Of a DNA stretch of 26,964 nucleotides, positions 1 through 8,084 are shown piece after piece. Numbering within the stretch: position 1 is the stretch's first letter; every line of letters starts with the position of its first letter. This DNA comes from Caryophanales bacterium UBA4100 (lineage in GTDB: Bacteria > Bacillota > Bacilli > Paenibacillales > UBA4045). The translations under genes and the position numbers were made by a program. The notes beneath the pieces were generated by a model. That model was not told where the DNA came from and made no database searches. It was given only the letters and a program-made list of their open reading frames with translations. The stretch lies in NCBI GenBank assembly GCA_002383285.1, contig DFXU01000114.1, forward strand, positions 1 through 26,964, read 5' to 3'.

Positions 1-2207
1 TTAATGTGATCGAGCTAGGCTTGAAATATTCGCAGGGTAAAGCTATTATCAATTCTATTAACCTTGAGGATGGCGAAGAAAAATTCGAGCAAATGACCAA
101 GCTTATTCGGCAATATGGAGCTGCAGTTGTTGTTGGAACGATCGACGAGAAGGGTATGGCTGTAACGCGTGATTCCAAACTAGCTGTAGCTAGACGCTCA
201 TATGATCTGCTTGTGAATAAGTATGAAATTGATGAGCGGAATATCATCTTCGATCCATTGGTATTCCCTGTTGGTACTGGTGATCAACAATATATTGGCG
301 CTGCTGAAGAGACGATTGAAGGGATTCGATTAATTAAAGAAGCATTTCCAAACTGTATGACGATTCTTGGCGTTAGTAATGTCTCATTTGGGTTGCCAGA
401 GGCAGGCCGGGAAGTGTTAAATTCGGTTTTCTTATATCATTGCACAAGGGCAGGACTAGATTATGCAATTGTGAATACGGAGAAGTTGGAGCGTTATGCT
501 TCGATTCCAGAGGAAGGTCGCAAGCTAGCTGAGGATCTAATCTTTAGAACGGATAAAGAAACTCTGGATGATTTTGTTGCATTTTACCGCGAAGTGAAGG
601 TTGAGAAGAAGCAGAATGAGATCGCCAGCTTACCTTTAAATGAACGTCTTGCTTACTACATCGTCGAAGGGACGAAGGAAGGACTCATTCCAGACCTGCA
701 AGAAGCCATGCTAACCAGTAAACCGCTGGATATCATTAATGGACCTCTGATGGCAGGGATGGACCAAGTCGGTAAGCTATTTAATAATAATGAATTAATC
801 GTTGCTGAGGTACTGCAAAGCGCTGAGGTTATGAAAGCATCTGTTGGCTTCCTAGAGCCGTTCATGGAGAAGTCTGAAACCTCGGTTAAGGGTAAAATAT
901 TGTTAGCTACGGTCAAAGGTGATGTCCATGATATCGGTAAAAATCTAGTCGAGATCATCCTCTCGAACAATGGGTACCAGATCATCAATCTAGGCATTAA
1001 GGTACCGCCACAAGACTTAATTGAAGCATTCCAAAAAGAAAAGCCTGATGCCATCGGATTATCTGGATTACTTGTGAAGTCTGCACAGCAGATGGTCATA
1101 ACAGCTCAGGATTTGAAGAATGCAGGAATTGATGTACCGATTCTCGTAGGTGGTGCTGCATTAACACGTAAATTTACCAAGGAACGAATTGGGCCTGAAT
1201 ATGATGGTTTAGTACTCTATGCGAAGGATGCAATGTATGGACTTGAGCTTGCTAATCAACTAAGTGATCCTGAGCAACACCGCCGATTAATAGATGAATT
1301 ACGAATTTATAAGGAATCCAATGTTATGGATTCTGGCAAGCAGGAGAAGGAGTTACCAGCGCTAACACGAGTGTTACGTTCTGAAATTGATCAAACTAAG
1401 CCTGTATTTGTACCTCCAGATCTCGACCGTCATGTGATGAAGGATTATCCGATATCGCATATTGTTCCGTATATTAATATGCAGATGCTAATGGGGCATC
1501 ATCTTGGTATTAAGGGAAATGTTGATGAACTGCTTGCGGCGAAGAATGAGAAGGCGCTTCAGCTTAAGGAAACCGTGGATCAAATTCTCCTTGAAGCCCA
1601 GCAGGATGGGATAATAACAACGAATGGGATGTACCAGTTTTTCCCTGCACAATCCTCAGGAGATAGTGTTCTGATCTATGATTCGCAGGATCAATCGAAG
1701 GTAATCCAAACGTTCCATTTTCCAAGACAGCAGGTTGAGCCTTACTTATGCTTAGCAGACTTCTTGAAGCCTGTTGATAGTGGTGTTATGGATTACGTTG
1801 GATTCCTCGTCGTTACAGCAGGTCAAGGCATTCGTGAGCTTGCTGGTAATTGGAAGGATGAGGGGAAATATCTTCGTTCTCACGTCTTACAATCGGTTGC
1901 CTTAGAAACTGCTGAAGGTTTAGCAGAGCGAATACATCACATTATGCGAGATGTATGGGGGTTCTCGGATCCTCACGATATGACGATGAAACAGCGGCAC
2001 GGTGCTAGGTATCAAGGCATAAGGGTATCCTTTGGTTACCCAGCTTGTCCAAATTTAGAAGACCAAGGTCCACTATTCGAGCTATTAAAACCAGAGGATT
2101 TGGGCATACAGTTAACAGAAGGTTTTATGATGGAGCCAGAAGCATCTGTTTCTGCAATGGTATTCGCGCATCCACAGGCCCAATATTTTAATGTTGAGAA
2201 GCTTTAG
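1..2207 (+). CDS. metH: Cobalamin-dependent methionine synthase, 3' part (5' end outside window)
   Basis: Transfers the methyl group of 5-methyltetrahydrofolate to homocysteine through a cobalamin cofactor, making methionine in the cytoplasm. The reading frame is open to the left edge (first whole codon at 3), so the GTG at 6 is an internal Val and the homocysteine-binding domain lies outside the window. Residue numbers count from that GTG. Residues ~1-200 are the end of the pterin-binding barrel (for example GVSNVSFGLPE). Residues ~205-295 are the helical cap domain. Residues ~296-430 are the B12-binding domain with the DxHxxG motif as DVHDIG, where His308 is the predicted lower cobalt ligand. 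Residues ~465-733 are the AdoMet reactivation domain with RVSFGYPACPNLEDQ. All expected C-terminal domains of the ~1,150-1,230 aa family are intact. The family identity is certain. Confidence 0.97.
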   Translation, partial: NVIELGLKYSQGKAIINSINLEDGEEKFEQMTKLIRQYGAAVVVGTIDEKGMAVTRDSKLAVARRSYDLLVNKYEIDERNIIFDPLVFPVGTGDQQYIGAAEETIEGIRLIKEAFPNCMTILGVSNVSFGLPEAGREVLNSVFLYHCTRAGLDYAIVNTEKLERYASIPEEGRKLAEDLIFRTDKETLDDFVAFYREVKVEKKQNEIASLPLNERLAYYIVEGTKEGLIPDLQEAMLTSKPLDIINGPLMAGMDQVGKLFNNNELIVAEVLQSAEVMKASVGFLEPFMEKSETSVKGKILLATVKGDVHDIGKNLVEIILSNNGYQIINLGIKVPPQDLIEAFQKEKPDAIGLSGLLVKSAQQMVITAQDLKNAGIDVPILVGGAALTRKFTKERIGPEYDGLVLYAKDAMYGLELANQLSDPEQHRRLIDELRIYKESNVMDSGKQEKELPALTRVLRSEIDQTKPVFVPPDLDRHVMKDYPISHIVPYINMQMLMGHHLGIKGNVDELLAAKNEKALQLKETVDQILLEAQQDGIITTNGMYQFFPAQSSGDSVLIYDSQDQSKVIQTFHFPRQQVEPYLCLADFLKPVDSGVMDYVGFLVVTAGQGIRELAGNWKDEGKYLRSHVLQSVALETAEGLAERIHHIMRDVWGFSDPHDMTMKQRHGARYQGIRVSFGYPACPNLEDQGPLFELLKPEDLGIQLTEGFMMEPEASVSAMVFAHPQAQYFNVEKL

Positions 2208-2247
2208 AAATTAGAGAACGATAGTTAACTGGAGAGGATGAAGTACG

Positions 2248-3216
2248 GTGGAATTAACTTTTCTTGGAACGGGAGCAGGTATGCCTTCCAATCAGAGGAA
2301 CGTGACTTCGATTGTGCTTCGTTTATTAGGGGATCGTGGAGCAATATGGATGTTCGATTGCGGTGAAGGAACACAGCACCAATATATGAGGGCATCTCTG
2401 AAGCTTAGTAAGCTGGAGCGCATATTCATCACTCATCTCCATGGTGATCATCTGTTCGGTTTACCAGGTTTGTTGACAAGCCGTGCGCATCAAGGTGTGT
2501 TAACGCCGCTCACGATATTCGGTCCCCAAGGGATTAAGAGCTACATCGATTCAGCGCTGAAGGCTAGTCAATCACATCTTGAGTATAAGCTTGAAGTTAT
2601 TGAATTTGATGAAGCTAGCCATACGGATAAACTGTCCTCCATCTATGAGGACGATCATTATCGTATATATGCTGCACGGTTAGAGCATAGAATTGATAGT
2701 TATGGATATCGTGTAGAAGAGAAGGACAAGCCAGGAAAGCTCGACTATCGCAAATTAACGAAGCTTGGTATACCATCGGGACCTGAGTTTGGACTTTTGA
2801 AGCAAGGGAACGATGTAACGCTTAGTGATGGTACGGTTTTAATCGCAGCTGATTTCATAGGTGATTCTATTCCTGGGCGAGTGGTTACAATCTTGGGAGA
2901 TACTCGAACGTGCTTGAATATTAGTCATTTAGCAGATAAAGCAGATGTGCTCGTACATGAAGCCACCTTCTCCAAAGAGCTTCAGCATCTAGCTTACGAT
3001 TACCATCACTCAACAACGGAGGATGCTGCACGCGCTGCATTACAGGGTGGCGTAGGCGCTTTGATCATTACACACATAAGCCCGCGATATCAAGAGGAAT
3101 CAACGGAATTACTATTACGTGAGATCCAGGATATATTCGATAATAGCTATATAGCAGCTGATTTCTGGTCCTTTACGATCGACAAGAAAAAACATCTTAA
3201 GTCCTATAGTGAATAA
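2248..3216 (+). CDS. rnz: Ribonuclease Z (tRNA 3' endonuclease)
   Basis: Zinc-dependent metallo-beta-lactamase-fold endonuclease that removes 3' trailers from tRNA precursors lacking an encoded CCA. The protein is 322 aa, close to the ~307 aa of Bacillus RNase Z. It opens with the family signature FLGTGAGMPS and has the metal-binding motif HLHGDH (H63, H65, D67, H68). Further ligand regions are GDTRTC and the C-terminal THISPRY, plus the FDCGEGTQ strand. The start is GTG, chosen because GGAGAGG sits at 2231-2237 ten bases upstream and the signature begins at once. It follows metH by 40 bases in the same direction and may be co-transcribed with it. A hairpin terminator follows at 3251-3305. 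Confidence 0.96.
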   Translation: MELTFLGTGAGMPSNQRNVTSIVLRLLGDRGAIWMFDCGEGTQHQYMRASLKLSKLERIFITHLHGDHLFGLPGLLTSRAHQGVLTPLTIFGPQGIKSYIDSALKASQSHLEYKLEVIEFDEASHTDKLSSIYEDDHYRIYAARLEHRIDSYGYRVEEKDKPGKLDYRKLTKLGIPSGPEFGLLKQGNDVTLSDGTVLIAADFIGDSIPGRVVTILGDTRTCLNISHLADKADVLVHEATFSKELQHLAYDYHHSTTEDAARAALQGGVGALIITHISPRYQEESTELLLREIQDIFDNSYIAADFWSFTIDKKKHLKSYSE

Positions 3217-3250
3217 TGTCGAAACATGGGATAATGTCCCTAGACGTTCC

Positions 3251-3305
3251 ATGAAAATAGAAGCAGAGGAAAAGGTCGGTTACCAATTCCTTGCTTCTTT
3301 TCATT
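3251..3305. terminator. Bidirectional intrinsic terminator between rnz and tlp
   Basis: An imperfect inverted repeat pairs AGAAGCAGAGGAA (3259-3271) with TTCCTTGCTTCT (3287-3298), with one bulged base. The arms extend outward through ATGAAAA on the left and TTTTCAT on the right, again with one bulge. A T-run follows on both strands, so the same hairpin can end rnz on the plus strand and tlp on the minus strand. It lies in the gap between two convergent genes, as expected. Confidence 0.82.
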
Positions 3306-3324
3306 ATGAAAATGAATAATTGAC

Positions 3325-3549
3325 TTATTCGCCTTGGAAAGAAGCCTCATCTTTAATTTCTTCACGAGTATTATCGATGCTTTGTCGTCTGTTGGCGTTT
3401 TTATTCTTGACATTACTTAGTTCTTGCCCTGCGATTTCGTCAGCATGCTCAGATAAGTATGCTTCGGATTCTTCTAGGTTCTCAATGGTATTCTGTACGT
3501 TGTTCTTCATCTTCTCAACATTGCTTGACCTATCATCGGTTCTAGCCAT
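3325..3549 (-). CDS. tlp: Small acid-soluble spore protein Tlp
   Basis: A 74-residue, charged, Asn/Gln/Glu-rich protein without cysteine or membrane segment. It matches the Tlp family of minor small acid-soluble spore proteins (named 'thioredoxin-like' for historical reasons). The diagnostic N-terminal stretch is DDRSSNVEKMKNNVQNTIEN, compared with DDRSDNVEKLQDMVQNTIEN recalled from Bacillus subtilis Tlp. A K-x-K-N-A-N-R-R stretch and DEA near the C-terminus also fit. Family members are made in the developing forespore. The ATG start has the ribosome binding site GGGAGGG (plus-strand complement 3558-3564) eight bases upstream. The gene is divergent from murA. A forespore (sigma-G) promoter is expected, but I could not find a convincing one. 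The gene shows that the organism forms endospores. Confidence 0.93.
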   Translation of the reverse strand: MARTDDRSSNVEKMKNNVQNTIENLEESEAYLSEHADEIAGQELSNVKNKNANRRQSIDNTREEIKDEASFQGE

Positions 3550-3663
3550 GGTTATTGCCCTCCCTACATAGATTTGTATTATCCTTGTCAGAACGATTAC
3601 GATCCGACAGTATAAGTTGCCAAATCTAATGAGGGATTATGCACTAGGTAGATCATTCAATTG

Positions 3664-3692
3664 TTGACATATTACAGTAAACCAAGTAATAT
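3664..3692 (+). promoter_or_regulatory. Sigma-A promoter of murA
   Basis: A perfect -35 TTGACA (3664-3669) is followed by a 17-bp spacer and a -10 TAATAT (3687-3692, five of six to consensus). The predicted transcript starts near 3699, about 30 bases before the murA ATG. This is the strongest promoter match in the window. Confidence 0.85.
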
Positions 3693-3729
3693 TTATAACG
3701 GTTTTTATATGCGAAAGTAGGCTGAATCT

Positions 3730-5025
3730 ATGAAATATATTGAAATCAATGGAGGAAATCCATTGGTCGGTACGATCAAAATTCCAGGCTCTAAGAATAG
3801 CTCTTTAGCATTAATGGTTGCTGCTTGTTTAACTGACGAACCCGTTACCTTATCAGGTATTCCTAATATATATGACGTTCTGGCTATAGAAGAGATTATG
3901 AAGGGTATTGGTATCACGCTACATAGATCAGTTAACGGAGATATCGTGATCGATTCAAGCAACTTGTTCAGTGGCGAGTTGGATATGAACCTCACCTCTA
4001 CATACCGTGCTTCATACTACTTTATAGGTGCATTATTAGCGAGATGTGGTAAGGTGTCGATCGGCTATCCAGGTGGAGATGATTTCGTATCCAGACCGAT
4101 TGATCAGCACGTGAAATTTCTAGAGGCACTTGGAGCTAAGATAACGTTTAATGAAGGATATTATACAGTTGAGACAGCTCATCTACAAGGTGCTGATATC
4201 TTCTTCGATGTCATTACCTCAGGTGCAACGATGAACGCAATTCTAACCGCAAGTCTTGCATCTGGTACGACGATTCTGAGGAATGCTGCTACTGATCCTG
4301 AAGTTGTGGATACAGCGAATTTATTGAATCAGATGGGTGCTAAGATCCGCGGTGCAGGGACAAGTATTATACGTATCGATGGAGTCGAGAAGCTTAGTGG
4401 ATGCTCATATCAGGTTATTCCTGATCGTCTGATTGCAGGAGCCTTCTTAGCAGCAGCCGGGGCGACGCGGGGATCGGTAACTGTTGATGGTATCATTCCT
4501 GAGCATCTGGGATCTTGTATCGCCAAGTTACAGGAAATTGGCTTAGAGGTTACCGTTGGCGAGCAATCTATTCATGTCAACGGCGACGTTACATTGAAGG
4601 CTTCTAGAATTCGAACTGGGATGTATCCCGGTTTCGCAACTGATCTACAGCAGCCGTTCACAGCTATGCTATTACGTGCAGCAGGTCGAAGTATTATTAA
4701 TGATAAAGTATATCCTAAACGGTTTAGCCATATTGATCAGTTACGTAGAATGGGAGCATCGATTGAAGTGCGTGGTGCAAGTGCCTTTATTCAAGGAGGA
4801 ACTCCCCTTCATGGTGATTGGGTTCACGCAACAGATATTCGAGCCGGTGTATGCCTGTTAATTGCTGGATTAATGGCCGAGGGAACGACTCGTTTAACGG
4901 GTGTTGAGCATATTGAACGTGGATATGCTGATGCAATCCAATCATTTTGCCAAATTGGCGGAAGTATTCAGTTGAGAGAAATAGGTAATTCGAACTATTT
5001 GTCAAGCTTTTCCATAGGTCATTAG
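3730..5025 (+). CDS. murA: UDP-N-acetylglucosamine 1-carboxyvinyltransferase paralog with Asp in place of the catalytic Cys
   Basis: MurA/EPSP-synthase fold enzyme that moves enolpyruvate from PEP to UDP-GlcNAc, the first committed cytosolic step of peptidoglycan synthesis. At 431 aa it is close to the family length of ~420-435. Visible conserved parts are KNSSLAL (PEP/UDP-GlcNAc site), SRPIDQH (equivalent of Arg120), YPGFATDLQ (equivalent of catalytic Asp305), DIRAG (equivalent of Asp369) and ERGY (equivalent of Arg397). The mobile loop normally reads GGCxIGxRP. Here it reads GGDDFVSRP, so Asp117 replaces the nucleophilic, fosfomycin-modified Cys (Cys115 in E. coli). Asp at this site is known from mycobacterial and chlamydial MurA, which are active and fosfomycin-insensitive. 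This is probably an extra paralog beside a standard Cys enzyme elsewhere (inference). The gene has its own sigma-A promoter and only a weak ribosome binding site (AAAGTAGG, 3714-3721). No clear terminator follows it before the pil leader. Confidence 0.9.
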   Translation: MKYIEINGGNPLVGTIKIPGSKNSSLALMVAACLTDEPVTLSGIPNIYDVLAIEEIMKGIGITLHRSVNGDIVIDSSNLFSGELDMNLTSTYRASYYFIGALLARCGKVSIGYPGGDDFVSRPIDQHVKFLEALGAKITFNEGYYTVETAHLQGADIFFDVITSGATMNAILTASLASGTTILRNAATDPEVVDTANLLNQMGAKIRGAGTSIIRIDGVEKLSGCSYQVIPDRLIAGAFLAAAGATRGSVTVDGIIPEHLGSCIAKLQEIGLEVTVGEQSIHVNGDVTLKASRIRTGMYPGFATDLQQPFTAMLLRAAGRSIINDKVYPKRFSHIDQLRRMGASIEVRGASAFIQGGTPLHGDWVHATDIRAGVCLLIAGLMAEGTTRLTGVEHIERGYADAIQSFCQIGGSIQLREIGNSNYLSSFSIGH

Positions 5026-5028
5026 TAG

Positions 5029-5057
5029 TTGACGGAATATCGTTAATCTGTTTAAAT
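5029..5057 (+). promoter_or_regulatory. Probable promoter of the type IV pilus operon
   Basis: TTGACG (5029-5034), a 17-bp spacer and TTAAAT (5052-5057). The -35 matches five of six and the -10 four of six consensus positions. It begins three bases after the murA stop and would start RNA near 5064, about 40 bases before the riboswitch aptamer. Read-through from murA is also possible. Confidence 0.5.
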
Positions 5058-5102
5058 AAATATATATCTACACAATTCGACAACATTAACCAGCCATTCG
5101 CA

Positions 5103-5178
5103 AAGAGAAGCTATGATCGACAGACTGTAATTGGGCGCTTGGACTGTCAGGAGCGAGTAGTGCAACCGACCTTTTTTC
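5103..5178 (+). promoter_or_regulatory. Cyclic di-GMP-II riboswitch aptamer
   Basis: The sequence carries the conserved core of the class II cyclic di-GMP riboswitch: CTATGAT (5111-5117), TAATTGGGCGCTT (5128-5140) and GAGTAGTGCAACCGACC (5155-5171). I recall the same blocks (AUUGGGCACUU and GUAGUGCAACCGACC) with the same spacing in the Clostridium acetobutylicum aptamer whose structure was solved. The closing P1 helix is probably purine-rich AGAGAAG (5104-5110) with pyrimidine-rich CTTTTTT (5171-5177). The aptamer lies between the predicted promoter and pilB. Its 3' strand AACCGACC (5164-5171) is also the 5' arm of a terminator, so ligand binding should prevent termination and turn the pilus operon on. 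In Clostridioides difficile a class II riboswitch controls type IV pili in the same sense. Confidence 0.9.
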
Positions 5179-5220
5179 TATTTGATTTTCAAGTAGATGT
5201 GGGTCGGTTTTATTATTTTT
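5164..5220 (+). terminator. Riboswitch-controlled intrinsic terminator (expression platform)
   Basis: AACCGACC (5164-5171) pairs perfectly with GGTCGGTT (5202-5209). Inside it an apical stem pairs CTATTTGA (5178-5185) with TCAAGTAG (5189-5196), one pair being G-U. A T-rich tract (TTTTATTATTTTTATTC) begins at 5208. The outer left arm belongs to the c-di-GMP-II aptamer, so aptamer and terminator cannot both form. The pilB ribosome binding site starts about 30 bases further on. Confidence 0.85.
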
Positions 5221-5254
5221 ATTCTTTCATTTCGTGATTATGGGGGTGATCGTT

Positions 5255-6922
5255 ATGGCTCTAGTTCGTAAACGGATTGGTGATTTGTTGCTAGATGCGG
5301 GTGTAATATCAGAAGAACAATTAAAGAAAGCGTTAGGCGAGCAGAAGGAATTAAAGATGCGGCTTGGTGACGTGCTATTATCTCAGGGATATATTACGCA
5401 GCAGCAATTCATTGAAGTGCTGGAATTTCAATTAGGCATTCCACATGTTCAATTGTACCGACAGAAGATTGAACAGAAGGTCATTAATCTATTGCCACAG
5501 AAGCTTGCCGAACAGCATGGTGTTATACCACTGCGTGTTGAAGGGAGTAAGCTTGTATTAGCTATGTCTGACCCACTAGATTATTATGCAATCGATGAAA
5601 TACGTATGGCTACAGGTCTCAGGGTTGAACCTGTTATTGCATCGAAGGATGAGCTAGAACGTGCGATTAAGAGATACTATGGATTACAGGATACAATTGA
5701 AAAGATAAATCAGAATTTACAAGCTCAAGATATAGATGAACCGATACAATTAGCTGAGGAAGACGACTCACCCGTTGTGAAGACAGTGAATCAGATTATT
5801 ATCCAAGCTGTTCAACTTGGTGCTAGTGATATCCACATTGATCCTCAAGAGGATAGCTTACGTATCCGCTATCGAGTTGATGGCATTATGCGTACTGAAC
5901 GAACAATGCCGCCGAATATGCACTCAGTCATCGTGGCAAGGGTTAAGATAATGGCTAACTTGAATGTTGCCGAACGTAGAGTACCGCAGGATGGACGAGT
6001 TGAGATGGATATTGAATTCCGCAAGGTAGATATTCGTATATCTACACTTCCTACTATTCATGGTGAGAAGGTTGTTATGCGGGTACTGGATCTTAGCAAT
6101 TCCTTAACTGAGGTGGACAAGCTAGGTTTGTCTGAACATAATCTGAAATTATTCCTTCAAGGTGTAGAGAGTGCGCATGGTGTGATGCTGATTACCGGTC
6201 CAACCGGTAGTGGGAAAACGACAACCTTATATTCGGCGCTATCTCGGTTGAATCGGGATGAAGTGAATATAATTACGGTAGAGGATCCAGTTGAGTATCA
6301 GCTACAAGGGATTAATCAGGTTCAAGTTAATCTTGTAACAGGTCTAACCTTTGCTAGAGGGCTCAGATCCATTCTTCGCCAAGATCCGAATATTGTTATG
6401 GTTGGTGAAATTCGCGACTCGGAAACAGCAGAAATTGCTATTCGTGCTGCGATGACAGGTCATCTGGTACTAAGCACGCTACATACGAATAGCGCAGTTA
6501 ACTCCATAAGTAGATTAATAGATATGGGAATTGAGCCCTTTCTCATCTCATCCGCAATTAATAGTATTGTTGCCCAAAGATTAGTCCGTCGAACTTGTAC
6601 ACATTGTATCGAACCCTACATACCGAATAGTGAAGAGCTAAATCTTATGGAACGTCATGAGATTGTCGTAGAGAAATTGCTACGAGGCAGAGGCTGTAGT
6701 GAATGTGGACGAACTGGTTATAGAGGTCGATTAGCTATTCATGAGATTCTTCATATTGATGATGCTTTACGTTCGATGATCCTACAGAAACGATCAGATA
6801 ACGAATATCGAGATCATGCTATTCAGCACGGATTAATCCCGATCATGAGGGACGGACTTCTTAAAGCCGCAGCTGGACTAACAACAATTTCAGAGGTATT
6901 CAGAGTTACGAGTAAAGATTAG
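5255..6922 (+). CDS. pilB: Type IV pilus extension ATPase PilB with c-di-GMP-binding MshEN domain
   Basis: Hexameric cytoplasmic ATPase that drives pilin polymerisation through PilC at the membrane. The protein is 555 aa. An open frame begins at GTG 5234, but the ATG at 5255 is preferred because GGGGGTGATC (5242-5251) is a strong ribosome binding site eight bases upstream. Residues 7-30 and 36-59 form two 24-residue R[I/L]GxxLxxxGxIxxxxxxxxLxxQ motifs separated by exactly five residues. That is the published MshEN c-di-GMP-binding arrangement. The AAA+ domain follows, with Walker A GPTGSGKT (K321), Walker B region DPNIVMVGEIRD and the His box GHLVLSTLHTNSA. Two CxxC pairs (CTHC and CSEC) should bind zinc, as in GspE/PilB. 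It is the first gene after the riboswitch and is separated from pilT by 78 bases. Confidence 0.96.
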   Translation: MALVRKRIGDLLLDAGVISEEQLKKALGEQKELKMRLGDVLLSQGYITQQQFIEVLEFQLGIPHVQLYRQKIEQKVINLLPQKLAEQHGVIPLRVEGSKLVLAMSDPLDYYAIDEIRMATGLRVEPVIASKDELERAIKRYYGLQDTIEKINQNLQAQDIDEPIQLAEEDDSPVVKTVNQIIIQAVQLGASDIHIDPQEDSLRIRYRVDGIMRTERTMPPNMHSVIVARVKIMANLNVAERRVPQDGRVEMDIEFRKVDIRISTLPTIHGEKVVMRVLDLSNSLTEVDKLGLSEHNLKLFLQGVESAHGVMLITGPTGSGKTTTLYSALSRLNRDEVNIITVEDPVEYQLQGINQVQVNLVTGLTFARGLRSILRQDPNIVMVGEIRDSETAEIAIRAAMTGHLVLSTLHTNSAVNSISRLIDMGIEPFLISSAINSIVAQRLVRRTCTHCIEPYIPNSEELNLMERHEIVVEKLLRGRGCSECGRTGYRGRLAIHEILHIDDALRSMILQKRSDNEYRDHAIQHGLIPIMRDGLLKAAAGLTTISEVFRVTSKD

Positions 6923-7000
6923 TCATATGAGCGGATTTCATGTCGAAACTTTACTATTCATACAGGAGTATAAAACCGATAATAGAGTAGGAGGGATCTT

Positions 7001-8041
7001 ATGACTGCGGATGAATTACTAAGATTAGCTTATGAGCATAAAGCTTCAGACATCCATGTTACAGTCAACTCACCTGTGATGTTCCGAATACACGGTGAGA
7101 TGAAACCAGCTAATCAGCAGGTTATGACCTCGATTCAGACAGTAGAATTGGCAAGAGAGCTCATGAGTGGTGAGCAGTACGAGCAATTTCTAGAGAGGGG
7201 TGACATGGATTTATCACATGGCATTCCTGATGTATCTAGATATCGGATTAATGCATACAAGCAGAAAGGTAATGTTAGCTTAACGATTCGGTTGATCCCT
7301 TCGAGGATTCCTGCTATGGAAGCATTAGGGTTACCTGCTATGGCTCAACAATTTGCGAATAAACCTCAAGGTCTACTTCTTGTAACAGGACCTACTGGCA
7401 GTGGTAAATCTACAACGCTAGCAGCTATTATTGATTATATTAATCGCACTCGTAATGAACACATAATTACCTTGGAAGACCCAATAGAATTTGTGCATGA
7501 GCATAAGAAATGTATCGTAAATCAAAGAGAGATTGGTGTTGATACCGCTTCCTTTGGAACAGGGCTACGTGCCGCACTGCGACAAGATCCCGATGTTATT
7601 CTTGTCGGTGAGATGCGAGACCTTGAGACGATCAGCACAGCTATAACAGCTGCAGAGACAGGCCATCTGGTCTTTGGGACCCTACATACAGCGGATGCAC
7701 CTCAGACGATTGACCGGATCATAGATGTATTCCCACCAGAAGCACAACAACAAATTCGTGTTCAGCTTGCTGCAGTCCTCTTAGGAGTTATGGCTCAGAG
7801 GCTATTACCAACAATAGATACAGAGGGTAGAGTTGCAGCGATTGAAGTACTAGTGAATACTCCAGCAGTATCTAATCTGATTCGCTCAGAGAAAGTTCAT
7901 CAAATTCGATCCGCTATGCAGACCGGCAAAGCACAAGGGATGCAAACGATGGAGAATGCGCTTAGAGAATTATTACAGCAACGAAGAATCAGTGTTGAGA
8001 CAGCCAAGGATGCACTGTTCGGATTTGCAGAAATCCAGTGA
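7001..8041 (+). CDS. pilT: Type IV pilus retraction ATPase PilT
   Basis: Hexameric cytoplasmic ATPase that depolymerises the pilus and powers twitching. The 346 aa length is typical of PilT. The N-terminal PAS-like domain contains KASDIHVTVNSPVMFRIHGEM. Walker A is GPTGSGKS (starting at residue 130, K136). The Walker B region is DPDVILVGEMRD and the His box GHLVFGTLHTADA. The C-terminal region IRSAMQTGKAQGMQTMENAL corresponds to the AIRxG(K) segment needed for retraction. The ribosome binding site GGAGGG (6990-6995) is five bases before ATG. Its presence in the operon predicts dynamic, retractable pili. Confidence 0.96.
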   Translation: MTADELLRLAYEHKASDIHVTVNSPVMFRIHGEMKPANQQVMTSIQTVELARELMSGEQYEQFLERGDMDLSHGIPDVSRYRINAYKQKGNVSLTIRLIPSRIPAMEALGLPAMAQQFANKPQGLLLVTGPTGSGKSTTLAAIIDYINRTRNEHIITLEDPIEFVHEHKKCIVNQREIGVDTASFGTGLRAALRQDPDVILVGEMRDLETISTAITAAETGHLVFGTLHTADAPQTIDRIIDVFPPEAQQQIRVQLAAVLLGVMAQRLLPTIDTEGRVAAIEVLVNTPAVSNLIRSEKVHQIRSAMQTGKAQGMQTMENALRELLQQRRISVETAKDALFGFAEIQ

Positions 8042-8084
8042 AAGTAGTCCTATTACTCGTATCCCAGCAACGGAGTGAATAAAT

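Noticed and set aside
1..2207. metH as a truncated or broken gene
   Set aside because: The missing N-terminal domain is explained by the window edge. The frame is open to base 1 and all remaining domains are intact.
3320..3571. Plus-strand frame of 83 codons over the tlp gene
   Set aside because: It is the antisense shadow of tlp, is low-complexity Ser/Leu-rich and has no ribosome binding site. The minus-strand product matches the Tlp family.
3566..3660. Sigma-G promoter for tlp on the minus strand
   Set aside because: GATAATA resembles the -10 (CATWHTA), but no matching -35 lies at 17-18 bp, so I do not call it.
5234..5257. GTG 5234 as start of pilB
   Set aside because: The only good ribosome binding site (GGGGGTGATC, 5242-5251) lies downstream of this GTG and correctly before ATG 5255, which also gives a clean MshEN N-terminus.
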